From positions 53,116,490 through 53,180,489 of the forward strand of contig NC_073691.1 of the NCBI RefSeq assembly GCF_029784155.1: a DNA stretch of 64,000 bases, written 5' to 3'. Each line of letters starts with the position of its first letter. Positions within the stretch are counted from its first letter, which is position 1. The notes beneath the pieces are model-generated. The model made no database searches, was not told the origin of the DNA, and was given only the letters and a program-made list of their open reading frames with translations. Shown here in pieces: positions 27,667 to 38,609 of this stretch. A program made the translations under genes and the position numbers. The stretch comes from Uranotaenia lowii. Lineage: Eukaryota > Arthropoda > Insecta > Diptera > Culicidae.

Positions 27667-28722
27667 CACTCAGGTTTTTTTTACGCGGTATTTTGTCCCG
27701 CGTAAAAAAAAACCCGCGTAAAAAAAAACCGCGTCAATTCGAAAATCCGCGTAAAAAAAACCGCGTTAATTCGAAAATCCGCGTAAAAAAAACCGCGTTA
27801 ATTCGAAAATCCGCGTAAAAAAAAACCTCGTTTATTCGAAAATCCGCGTAAAAAAACTATTTTAATTAAAAAATTCGCGCGAAAAAGCACGTTACTAAAA
27901 AAACGCGTAAGGACCATGATTATTTGAAAATTTGCTTACAATGATAGTTTATTTTTAAGATAAAAAACCAAATCAATTAGATTAATGGAATAGTAGAATA
28001 TAGTGAGGCTTATTTGACAGTGTGGAATTCAGATCGTCTGATGTCTCATGTCTCAGGTCACATATCCCAGGTCTCATGTCTCATGTCTCATGTCTCATGT
28101 CTCAGGTCTCAGGTCTCATGTCTCAGGTCTCAGGTCTCAGGTCTCATGTCTCATGTCTCAGGTCTCAGGTCTCAAGTCTCAAGTCTCATGTCTCATGTCT
28201 CAGGTCTCATGTCTCATGTCTCATGTCTCATGTCCCATGTCTCATATCTCAGGTCTCAGGTCCCATGTCTCATGTCTCAGGTCTCATGTCTCATGTCTCA
28301 TGTCTCAGGTCTCATGTCTCAGGTCTCATGTCTCAGGTCTCATGTCTCATGTCACAGGTCTCATGTCTCAGGTCTCATATCTCAGGTCTCATGTTTCATG
28401 TCTCTGGTCTCATGTCTCATGTCTTATGTCTCAGGTCTCAGATCTCAGATCTCAGGTCTCAGGTCTCAGGTCTCAAGTCTCAGGTCTCAGGTCTCAGATA
28501 TCATGTATCACGTTCTTAGTTCTCTGCAGAGCTACGATATTCCCAACTACAAAAAGATTCTAAGTGTTTTCCTTTGAAAAAGTCTTAGAATATTTTCTCT
28601 CAAAAACCGCGTTAATTCGAAAATCCGCGTAAAAAAAACCGCGTTAATTCGAAAATCCGCGTAAAAAAAGCCGCGTAAAAAAAACCGTGTAAAAAAAAAA
28701 CGCGTAAAAAAAAACCTCAGTG
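27667..28722. mobile_element. TA-flanked element with CCGCGTAAAAAA subrepeats
   Basis: The ends are CACTCAGG and CCTCAGTG, each followed inward by a T or A run and ACGCG. TA flanks both sides (27665-27666 and 28723-28724). Both subterminal regions are tandem copies of a unit of about 32 bp, with CCGCGTAAAAAAAACCGCG and TTAATTCGAAAAT. A heptamer minisatellite (28040-28512) occupies the centre. It has no transposase and is a non-autonomous Tc1/mariner-type element. Confidence 0.8.
28040..28512 (+). repeat. Heptamer minisatellite GTCTCA(T/G)
   Basis: About 67 tandem copies of a 7-bp unit in which the last base is almost always T or G. Occasional variants (GTCCCAT, GTTTCAT, ATCTCAG) occur. All three plus frames are open through the array for 165-187 codons because the unit has no stop and its length is not divisible by 3. 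These frames are not genes. Confidence 0.95.
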
Positions 28723-29280
28723 TACATCGATGGATGCGTTTCGGAATTAAAGGGAGCTTATCTGAGCGATCTCATATCATCATTTTGTTCGTTCGCACTG
28801 CAAGTTTTCACACTTGTGAGGCGAACCACGCTTGGCCTACTAATGTGTGGTGGTAGATGCAACTTTATCTAAATAAATTCTACCCGCTCATTTTCACCAT
28901 ATTTTATTTTATTTTACCTTTTATCCATTTATTAAAATTTCATAATCTTAAGATGTCCCTACTAAAAAAAAACATCACTTTACATTTCTTTATTTACAAA
29001 CACGAAGCATAACCATACAGTTAAGAAATTATGATAGCATATTGTCCATAGATTGAATTTTTAGAATTTTGCGAGAATCTGATTTGACAGATAAAAATCT
29101 CGCACTCACAAATACCATCACATTCTTCATGTAAAAAATCATGTGGTAAGAGTTGAAAAGGAAGAGTAAGAAAAAAGGACCAACATCGGAGTTTAGTTAT
29201 TTTAAATTATTTCTTTCCAAAAATCGACATTTATACGCACCGTTGCCATCTTTAACAAACTACGCTGATTGCACTTATTT

Positions 29281-29400
29281 ACACAGTAAACGAAAATTAC
29301 CGAGTTCGGTAATTTTTTTACCGAAATCCTAACATGTGTAAATCGTTAAACTGTTCGGTAATTTTTTCGGTAAAGAATAAGCGAACATCGGTAAATAGAT
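29281..29400. repeat. Palindromic TTACCGAA-rich MITE fragment
   Basis: Closely spaced inverted copies of AATTACCGA and TCGGTAATT occur around AGTAAACGAAAATTACCGAG. This is typical of a MITE terminus found in insects. The opposite end was not located. Confidence 0.4.
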
Positions 29401-30031
29401 TCTTCATTTATTATTTGCGCGCCGTAAAATCTGCTCACTGACGCATACATAGACAATGACACAAACCTATATGCTTTACATCTTCAGATGAAATTGAATT
29501 TAAAAAAAAAGTTGGAACGTGTGTGAGTTCCTAATTTTTTAGGTAATTTTTCAGTAATTCGAGAAACGCTCCCCGTGATCTGTTTGTTTCACTTACATTC
29601 TGGTACCGGAATGTACAGAAATGCATCCCGTTTTTTGTTAGTTTCTTTTCATAAGTAGGTCGGTTAATTTTCGTAACTAAACTTCTCCGTTCGCATTTCA
29701 TAATGATTTTCGTTTGGAAATGTGATTCGAAAATCGGAAGCGAACCACGGCTGATTTGAAAAACTGACACCGATTGTATATTTGTGCGTCAGTGCGAAAA
29801 AATTCCTGCGTAGTAATTATTTGCACAGGAGTCTAAATGAGTGCAATTTCCGCAATAAGAATTTAATAAACTTTTTTGTATCTCATGAAACTCAAACCAG
29901 TTTTTATTTCTTTACGGAATCGAGTTCAATAACATCTATAAGTAGTAAAATTACCAACCAAGTACATGAGTTCAAAATATTTACCTTTGATAATGGCTCA
30001 AATCTAGATCTCGGTTTCTGTTGAAGACTCA

Positions 30032-30360
30032 AGCGGGCCACAGACTACACAACATTTGTACAAATGCGATGAAATTCGATGAAATTTTGTCGCTGTAAAC
30101 ACGATTTGCATAGTGTATGGCACTGCTTGAATGAGTGCCCAAACGGTCGTAGTAAAATCGGTCGGGATCGAAATATTTTGTACAAAACATCCTCCCAGCC
30201 GGGGTGGAGATGGTTTTTTTTGTTGCTGTTGCTGTTTTCGCTAGCAATCGTTTGTGTTCGCGTGAAAAATGTTTGTATAGTGTGTGGGCGAGCATAGATC
30301 AAACAATCGTCGTGGAATCATCGAATTTGTACAGGCCATTTGTGTAGTCTATGGTCCGCT
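30032..30360. mobile_element. MITE with TCA target duplication
   Basis: The ends AGCGGGCCACAGACTACACA and, reverse-complemented, AGCGGACCATAGACTACACA are imperfect inverted repeats of about 48 bp. TCA flanks both sides (30029-30031 and 30361-30363), a 3-bp duplication as in PIF/Harbinger-type MITEs. The internal frames (72-88 codons on both strands) have no recognised domain. Confidence 0.7.
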
Positions 30361-30632
30361 TCACGCAGGCTACAACTTTTTTTGCGGACGAAAAGTTATT
30401 AACTCAGGAGGCAATGACAGTTTTTGCATCCCACAGAATTCAACCCAATCGCATGATGAAAACAAAATTTGGCATGTTTCATCATTTCATCTGAATAGCA
30501 TGGATCATGACCGGATTTGAACTCACTAGACTTCAGGATCTGGGGATACTTGCTAGGGAAGTTGAACGACGTTAGGCATTAAAAGTTGGACACATTGAAA
30601 AACGTATTGGCGAATATTTGGGACGAAATGTC

Positions 30633-30790
30633 GCCTGCTGAACTTTTGGAATATTGCAAAGACTACGAAAGCATCTACTTGGGCTATTATCAACCAACTA
30701 CTTATTGATGTTCAATATAATCTAGAATTAATAGTTTGATAACGGCCCGTAGATGCTTTCGGAGTCCTTGCAAGCCGCTCGCAGGACTTC
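30633..30790. repeat. Foldback repeat around GAAAGCATCTAC
   Basis: An arm at about 30654-30693 (TTGCAAAGACTACGAAAGC..) pairs with an arm at about 30735-30773 (..GCTTTCGGAGTCCTTGCAA). The spacer is about 40 nt of AT-rich sequence. The homology weakens outward. It could be a small foldback element or a duplicated element end. Confidence 0.55.
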
Positions 30791-32989
30791 TATTCCATTG
30801 ATAAATAGAAACTGATTTGAGTTCTATGACATAAACAAAGTGTATCGATATCACGTTGTCAGACTACAAATTTAATTTGAATTTTGCTAATGTTGAATGT
30901 TTCTTAGTTACTAACCTTTTTAAATATTTTTAAATTGTTTTTAAATTTATAATCAGGGAAATTTAACAATTTTTGCGTTCTATCATAATTTAATATACGT
31001 TTTTATTTTTCACTTTCTAAAATTATGTGTTTGAAAGCTGTAAACACACATCAAATTATATAATAAATTACTATTATGCAACAAAACACGAGAAGAATGA
31101 CTGTTGTAGACAAATTTGATTTATTGAAAGAGTCAATAGATCTCTGTGCCAGAGACCTCGATGTCATTGTTATAGGTGAGACTTGGGTAAAGGAAGCAAT
31201 TGATAAATTATTTCACCTAAATGGATGTAAAGGATTTCTATCATGTCAGGCGAAATATGCAGGAGGAGGATTACTTGTTTTTGTTAAAAAAAAAAAAAAA
31301 CTCTCGTCGCCGATGAACTTTCAAATGTTCACGAAAACGAATTTCAACACTACCATGCAGATGTTCACAAGGTTTACAGGCCCTTAAGTTATCTTTCGAG
31401 TCCTTTTTTTCTCAGCTTGCATCAATTTTTCATAATACCAACCCCGATTACCAAAATCTTAGATGGTAGCGTGAATATTCCGGTAAAGAATGCAACAAGT
31501 GGATTATTATTTAACAAAGGTATTGGGCGTGATTTTGGCGTGATTTTGGCGTGAAACACACTTAGACACTGCACGGTCACTGAACATGCCTAATATTGTT
31601 GTTATTTAGCGGACCAGAGATTGCCAAAAACCTTGTAAACAATGAGTAATCAGCTGTTTGTTTGACAAGTTGGGAAATGGCTGATATGGCACAGTAGAAA
31701 CAGAAATAAGTGACCATTCCGCTTTAACATCTGCGTTCTGACATGGAAAAAAAACATCGCTCGAACTCTAAAGAAAGTTGTCATTTATTATAACCAGTAA
31801 AATTCGTCCTTCAAAACTGAATTCATCAACATAAAAGACGTTTCTGCGTGTGAAAAATTTGGAAAACTTACTGAGCTATATCGAATACTTGAAGTAGAAC
31901 TCTTAAAAACTGTCAAAGTTAACACAAAAATCAAAAACACTTGCACATGTCTCAGTAAGGCTTAGTGAGGAGAAAAGGCTTAACCAAACAAGCTTTTCGC
32001 CAATCTATGTTCAACACTTCAAACCAAACTCTCATTTGGAAAAAAAATCAGATACCGGGGACAAAGAGCTAAGCAGCTCATAATGAATTCAAACTTCTAC
32101 AAAATGGCAAAGTTGTTAACCCCATCTAACTTCCACAATCAACGGTCAGCGAAATTCAAAACGATTCGACACCCTGACACCGAATACCTCTAATTCTATG
32201 AGACCTGCCAATGCAAATTAAGTTATCCTGAAAACTAAGGACCTGATAGACACTGATAAGATTCCGGGACCAGATGGAGTTCCTGCAAATTATTTAAAAG
32301 GACAACACTGGATCTCCGCAACCATAATAAAATACGTGCTCAATAAAATTATCAAGACTGGCTGCTATCCCGCATATCTTGAAACACCAAAGTTGTTGAA
32401 ACTCACCGGGCCGGAATTCGTTTCCTCTGAAGCCGAATGTTTCAAGAATGGGAACGGTTCAGCAGCAGATTAAAAGTGAATTTTTCGAACTACGCACCAT
32501 TTTCGACTTATTAGAGCCGAGTAGAAACCGATTTGATTTAAAGTATCATATTTCAATTCAGATAACATGTTATGACGTAATTATATGCACTTTTGAGTCA
32601 TTTGGTATCAACATTTGAAACAGAGATTTTTTCTATTTTGATTTTGATCTCTGCAACGTCGCGCGGAACCCAAACATTGTTTGCTTTGATCCACCGCATG
32701 CTTAGGGAAATTCGCAATTGATGATTGCCAAACAATAGAATAGTAGTGACAATATAAATAATGACAGCATCACACGGTAAAGCAAGAGCACTCAAGTTAG
32801 GTTCGTGGAAATGTAGAAGTGTTGTCAGATACTCTGAATGGTTATCTCATTATATCATATCGAATTGAGTACATTCCTGGATAAGGAATATAAATGTGAA
32901 TAGTGACGAACAAGTGATCGCTCATATATTATGTAACTAAGCCATGACGTGATAGACAGATTTGTGATAAACTGATCTAACGTTAATTA

Positions 32990-33814
32990 GGGTAAAAAAC
33001 CTAGATTTCAACAGTTTTGGCTTGATTTTTCAGAAAAACCATGTAAATAAACTATTTGACTAAAGTTTTTCATTTCAAATGTGATTGGTTATATGAATCA
33101 CATTTTTTTCTTCATTCTCTACCTTTTTTATTGATCACAATTTTCAAAACAACGTTTCTATTAGCCTTTTACTAAAACCTCTCGATGATCTAATTTTCGA
33201 CATTCAATTTTAGTTTTCGACACAAAAAGTTTTAGTTTTCGACAAGCATATTTCCACCTCCTTTGTTAGCTCAGCAATATGAATATTTGCGTATTGGAAT
33301 TGCTTGTCTACTTCACGGCGTTTTTTACACCATGGAAACAGTATAAACATACAGTCTATACAGAAGAAGATGGGTGTCGAAAAATAGATTATTGGGAGAA
33401 TTTTCAGCGCTAGTTTTCGACAGCTCAAAAAACAGTTGAAATTTCATTAAGCGTTACCAAAAATATTCAATTAATTACCGAAAAGATTGATCTCAGAGCC
33501 TTAACCTTTCCATTGATTCCTTTTATGTTGCTTTTAATCAAATAAAAGGGGGGTTTTTCGTGATTCAAAATCATTCTTATTTGGTCGTTGGAATTGAATT
33601 TCACAGGTGATTTAGAATGTCACTCTTAAATTATTTATTCACAACTATTCAATAACTTATTTTAAGGAACTTTTATATTCAAGGTATACTGAAGTGGGAG
33701 AGCAAAAATTGAAAAATATGAAGATAAATAGCTTGAGTCACCAAACAGAAAGATAAGCCTTTCCTTAAAATATTGTCGAAAACTAACTCCTGTCGAAATC
33801 TAGAGTATCTACCC
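32990..33814. mobile_element. TA-flanked MITE inside the reverse transcriptase
   Basis: The left end GGGTAAAAAACCTAGATTTC and the right end, reverse-complemented as GGGTAGATACTCTAGATTTC, are inverted repeats. TA flanks both sides (32988-32989 and 33815-33816). Removing the element with one TA joins SNVNY to YRPIS, the expected start of the RT NYRPIS motif. The interior has repeated GTTTTCGACA motifs. It is non-coding. Confidence 0.85.
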
Positions 33815-33919
33815 TATTATAGACCAATATCAGTGATATCTGTTATTAGCAAAGTCACCGAGCAAATTTTGGCTTCCAGGATGTTGTGCTCCAAAATCAA
33901 TACAATTTTATATGATCAC

Positions 33920-34697
33920 TAGAGTGCCCCAAATGACCCGACTTTCGAAAAAGTTATGCGCTGCAGGCTAAAATTGATCCTAGGCCTAGTACAAGATCTC
34001 ATGCCAAATTTGGGCCAGATCGGATCACGGGAAGGGGTCGCTCAACGAGCCTGAAGTTTGTATGGGATTTTGAGACATTTTGTTCGGGAGAAACATGAAA
34101 AACCAGTTTTTCATCAATAACTTTGGTTCCCGTCGGCCGATTTCTTTCAAAAACGGGTTTTCTTAAAGCCTAAATTATGAAAAACATTCCATCCGAAGAC
34201 TGCATATCGATAAGAGTTAAGACAAAAAAGTTATTAGACTTCCAAAATGGGCTAACTTTTTTTACGGTGGTATTCATCACTGCTAATGAGGCGTCAACAA
34301 GTTCGACCGCCCCGACTCATTTACAGTGATGAATACCATCCTTAAAAAAGTTAGCCCATTTTGGAAGCCTAATAACTTTTTTGTCTTAACTCTTATCGAT
34401 ATGCAGTTTTCGGATGAAATGTTTTTCATAATTTAGGCTTTAAGAAAACCCGTTTTTGAAAGAAATCGGCCGACGGGAACCAAAGTTATTGATGAAAAAC
34501 TGGTTTTTCATGTATCTCCCGAACAAAATGTCTCAAAATCCCATACAAACTTCAGGCTCGTTGAGCGACCCCTTCCCGTGATCCGATCTGGCCTAAATTT
34601 GGCATGAGATCTAGTACTAGGCCTAGGATCAATTTCAGCCTGCAGCGTATAACATTTCACAGGTTTTGAATTTCCCATACAAATTTGGGGCAGTCTA
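33920..34697. mobile_element. hAT-type foldback MITE with 8-bp target duplication
   Basis: Two long inverted arms (about 33920-34279 and 34327-34697) surround a 50-bp loop. The ends are TAGAGTGCCCCAAA and its inverted partner, reading TAGACTGCCCCAAA from the other side, matching the hAT TAGNG pattern. The direct repeat ATGATCAC lies at 33912-33919 and 34698-34705. Removal joins ILYDH to QYEYR, restoring the RT motif frame. It has no transposase. Confidence 0.9.
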
Positions 34698-35587
34698 ATG
34701 ATCACCAATACGAATATCGAATTGGACCCAGCATGCTTATCGCTGCCTGTAAACTCATCGATGAAATAACAAACGCATTCGATGTCAAGAAAATCTGTGG
34801 GAATACTCTACTTAGACCCCAAGAAAGCCTTCGGTACAGTCAACTATACAATTTTATTGGATAAACTGAATATAGATATATGGTATCAGAAGAGCTACGA
34901 ATAGTCTTTTGAAAAGCTATCTTGTTGACTGCACTCTATATGTGATAAGCTTGCGTTTTAGCTAACTACGTCTCAAGTCATCTTCGTCCACTAACAGTCG
35001 GTGGTTCACAAGGAAGCAACTTGGGTCCACTGTTATTTTCCGCTTACATCAATGATTTATCAAATCTTGAACTTCATGGTTTCAATCTCGCCTATTTCGC
35101 AGACGACAATTGGAAATTATGTTGAACAAAAAATCCAAAACTTGGGAATCGATCCTGAGACATTGGGAGAATATTTTTCCAAGAATCTTGCGCTCAATTT
35201 TTTAAGACAAAGTACAGCCTATTCGAAGCACAACGTACGATTACAACGCAGGAAATTCCGAATCTTGTCGTCGAGTCTACAACTATCGAACAAACGTTCA
35301 ATTATGTTGACATGACTTTACGGAATTAAGGAAAATTGAATATGTTTCTTAGAAAGACTGGCTAGTAAAAGAATGCAAACTTGAGGTGTACCTAACAAAA
35401 TTTCACAACAGCCTTTTAAGAAATATGTGTATGTGTAAGTGTATGCTCGTGATTCGTTTTGCTCTTTTTTTAACTGTATGACTGAGGGAACATTAAAAAA
35501 CCCTTTTCATGTCCCTCCCTATTTCATTACAAGATAAAGGAGGATGTAAACAAACGCCAGGCAGTCATCCTAGATTGTCATCCTTTG

Positions 35588-35715
35588 AGATAATTCATCC
35601 CAATAAAAATAAAAATATAGTGAGAATCGAACTCACTGCCACATCTCATCTCGGCTCGCCAGCCCGATATCTAACCCAGTGCACCATCTGAGTCGGTTAG
35701 CACACGAGAGTTTAT
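35588..35715 (-). repeat. tRNA-derived SINE-like unit
   Basis: The minus strand carries an A-box-like region (GATGGTGCACTGGGTTAG) and a B-box-like GAGTTCGATTCTCAC about 45 bp later, then an AT-rich tail. The spacing fits an internal RNA polymerase III promoter. No complete cloverleaf is present, so this is a SINE head or tRNA pseudogene, not a functional tRNA. Confidence 0.6.
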
Positions 35716-35890
35716 GACACACGCCTCCTATGTTTGCTTGATTCACTAGAGAATTAAGAAAACAAGGGATTTTCCCAAACGAGCAATTCATTGCAAATCA
35801 AACATTGATTTTAGTGCAAGTTGGAAGAAAAGTTTAGTTTTGGGTAAAAAATTCTAAAAAAAAGTTGATTGGTTTAGCAAGAGCTCTGAG

Positions 35891-36874
35891 ATGGTGGTCC
35901 TTTTCGCGGACATCTCTTTGATTGTACATGTCTGAGCGCACCGTGGAAAATATTCTTGTGACGGTTGTTTAAAACGAGTGAAAAAGTTCTTGTTCTGCGG
36001 CAAGAATGGAAAATCCGACCAGTTCCTAATGGAAGAAAGCCATCCATATGCCAACAGGGAGAATTCAACCACAGGGAAAAAAGTGCCGAGTCAAAGCCAG
36101 AGATGCTAACTGTTTTTCAAAAAAGTCTGGAAAGTTAAAAAAAAATGTCTGGAAAAAAGGTGAGTTTGTGTAAAATATCATGATTTTGCAAAAGTTTTGC
36201 TTCTGTGGTAAAAAAATAAATCAATACATTACTGAAAAAAGTGTGAAACGATAAAAAAGAGATTTTATGAAAAAGTTATAGTATTTCTTGAAATCATTGA
36301 TAATTTTTTTTTTATATTTTTACATTAAATGTCATATTAACAGCTTAATTCCCTCCATAGAAAGTTTTTCGATCAAATGAATGGTTTTTGAAATACACAC
36401 GTTTGTAACTGCTCGGATACTCAATGATCATAGCAATACTTGATAATCTAATCATACATTCTATACATTATCAATGCCTGACACCATTTTGGAAGTATCG
36501 ACAGAACTACGTTCGATGCTCAATTCTCTGCTTTACATCCATCTTCGTAGGATTCCTTACTTTTTATTTACTGATTCAAACCATTTTCTATCATTTTACC
36601 ACGAAAATTTTGAATTTTTACTGCTTTGTAAAAATTTTATGTCCAGACTCAAAAGTCTGAAAGAAAATTTAAAAGTCTGGAAGTTTGGAAACCTTTAAAA
36701 CTGTCTGTCGAAAGTCCAAAAATCTGGAAGCAGAGCGGTTCGACAATTAAACCAAAACCGACATAGTTGAAGACGGTGGCTTCCCGCAAGCTGGTCGAGA
36801 ACTCGCTGTTCGAAGACGAGTCCGAGGGTTTCGCCACTATGTTTAAAATTTTACAAGAAGGACACAATTTTTAA
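35891..36874 (+). pseudogene. Coding-like sequence split by a MITE; unknown protein
   Basis: One reading frame begins with ATG at 35891 (MVVLFADISLIVHV), meets TGA at 35933, then continues AHRGKYSCDGCLKRVKKFL to the MITE near 36096. After the MITE (about 36097-36735) the frame resumes SGSTIKPKPT, meets TAG at 36764 and runs KTVASRKLVENSLFEDESEG to TAA at 36872-36874. If the MITE is removed at AGC-CAGAG the two parts read in the same frame. Codon choice in the second part is G+C-rich (CTG, GTC, GAG, TCC) and unlike the flanks. I do not recognise the protein. Two stops plus the insertion argue for a pseudogene. Confidence 0.4.
36097..36735. mobile_element. hAT MITE of the GTCTGGAAG family (copy a)
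   Basis: The start CAGAGATGCTAACTG and interior GTCTGGAAAG match the reverse complement of the intact copy at 39917-40387 and the copy at about 52548-54000. A 270-bp block (36162-36435) is shared with the unrelated MITE at 16453-17351, so part of that element sits inside this one. The right end appears truncated. Confidence 0.6.
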
Positions 36875-37149
36875 TCATTTATTTCAAATTTATTTTTGTT
36901 TTTCGTGTCATCTCGGGTTCTTCTAAGTATTTGCCGAATGTTTGCATTTTTCAACATTCAACAAATTTGAAAACTCGGACAGTCTATTATAGAAGACCAA
37001 CATTTGTCAATTACAGGTTCAAAGACATGAAGAACCAAAAAAACAAAAATTACCAAGGTGCTCCAAAGGTTTCTCGTTCTTCTTATCTAAACGCATAATC
37101 CCTACCTCACGTACCAAAGTAGAAGAACTTGGTGTAGTTACATTTGTAT

Positions 37150-38609
37150 CTCCAATATTTTTTTGTTTTCTTTTATTCATTTTTTGTATAAGAATCACTA
37201 TTCATGTCTAGGTATAGAAAATAACAGTTATGTACAGAAGGTTTTGCGTATTGTTATGTTATTTTTTGTAGCTTTTCTTTTGATTGAAGTTTCAGTTTTG
37301 TTCAGTTGTCTAGATACTTTCTCCATTCGTAAAACATTTCCGTAAAACTCTTTCAACACTTTTTAATTTTTTCTTCAATAATGAAACAATTATAGTACAT
37401 TAGAGTTTTTTTTACTGTGTCGTGTAAACTATAAAAGGATCCACGCTCCCAGTTTTCCCCTTGTTTCTCTTTCGCAAGTTCCCCTCTTCAGTCGTAGTGC
37501 GTGTTTCGGGAGCGTGGACTTATTGCTTGGTTGTTTAAAAATAAACTTTTGGCCACACGATCTCTCTTCTCGATCCCGTAGAAATTCTGATAGTCCTCTT
37601 TCTGTACATACACACTTACGTGTGTAATGGTTAGATGAATGGATTTCTCGAATGTGTCGTTCGATTGAACTTAGTTTACAGTTTATGGTGGTGAGAGTTT
37701 GTTTGTTTCCAGTCAGTGCTATGTACAAGTACTATTCACAGGGTTCGGCTCGGAGTCGATCGGGGTTATGATCGGAGAAAAAAGGGGCACAGTTTTTCCA
37801 GAACGTCCGATCGACTCCACCGAGCTTGACTCGTATTTTTTTTTACTTTCGACTATCGTTTATACCGGTATTTACCTTCTAGACTTATGTTTGTGTGTTT
37901 TCAATTTTTACACTTTGTTCCATATTTTATAAGTTTTTTTGTTTGATTTTTTTTAGTTTTTAAATTGTTTTTGGTTCGACCTTAAATACCTTAACTGTTA
38001 CAGTTCTTTAACTTAAACTATTAAATAGATTTAACAAAACTTACCACTTACAGACAGTGTTTATTGCTTATGACTATCGTTTCGGTTTCTGTTTTCCTAT
38101 CTCCTATAAGATTACTGTAAGATTTATCTATAGTCCCCGGTTAAGGTTAATTTGTGTGTGTTTTTGTTTGTTTGTTTGTTTTTGTTTCTGTGCCGGGTCC
38201 TGCCCTGTACCGTGCTTCGGGAGTAAAGATCTTGTAGGGGTTAAGGTGGGGTTTCTGTTTCTTCCATCAACATTCAGGCTTCGTAAAAAAGTTGCGAGTT
38301 TGATTAAATTCCCGTAATTCGTGTGGATTGGCTGCTTAGCGACATTCATACATACAAACGACGACGATTTGGTGTTTGTTTACATGTGTTTTTGATGTGA
38401 AAGGAAACGCGAGGTGGTGGGATTTTTTTTATTGGTTGGTACGTTGTTTGCGTGTCGGATTTTTTTTTTTCGGTTTGGTCTTAAGGGGGTTATCGAAGGT
38501 ACCCGCCCCGATATCCACCACTTCCCAGCTGTGCGCCACTGACCGCTCGCTCCGTAGCCTTTTCGATGCTCCGGGACACGCAACGATAGCAGCACACGTA
38601 CGCCAAACA
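37150..38609 (-). other. Probable 3' UTR of the octopamine receptor
   Basis: After the receptor stop codon, the minus strand is A/C-rich, free of recognisable transposon ends and without a coding frame. AATAAA occurs on the minus strand at several places. The one at 37172-37177 sits where the T-rich (plus strand) composition ends and is a reasonable cleavage signal. Nearer copies at about 38060 and 38430 could give shorter transcripts. The boundary is inferred, not seen in transcript data. Confidence 0.45.

Larger units (their letters stand above)
31000..35350 (+). pseudogene. Decayed non-LTR retrotransposon (CR1/Jockey-like), two nested MITEs
   Basis: The endonuclease start is at 31076-31390 (DLDVIVIGETWVKE, then AGGGLLVFVKK ending in an A run). 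Reverse transcriptase motifs follow: KIPGPDGVPANYL at about 32254-32292, YYRPISVISVISK at 33817 onward, YLDPKKAFGTVNYTILLDKL at about 34811-34870 with a D-to-G change in the second Asp position, VGGSQGSNLGPLLF near 34998-35040, and the catalytic YFADD at about 35092-35106. Stops and frameshifts are common, so it is dead. Two insertions (32990-33814 and 33920-34697) split the reverse transcriptase, and sequence between 32400 and 32965 does not match it, so a third insertion is likely. This family copies RNA by target-primed reverse transcription. Confidence 0.85.

Noticed and set aside
28040..28512. CRISPR-like array
   Set aside because: The units are contiguous heptamers without spacers, and the window is eukaryotic.
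28014..28577. Overlapping frames of 165-187 codons
   Set aside because: They are produced by the 7-bp minisatellite in three frames at once.
32790..32850. Second retrotransposon endonuclease start (KLGSWKCRSV)
   Set aside because: Only about ten residues match the pattern and nothing follows; too short to support.
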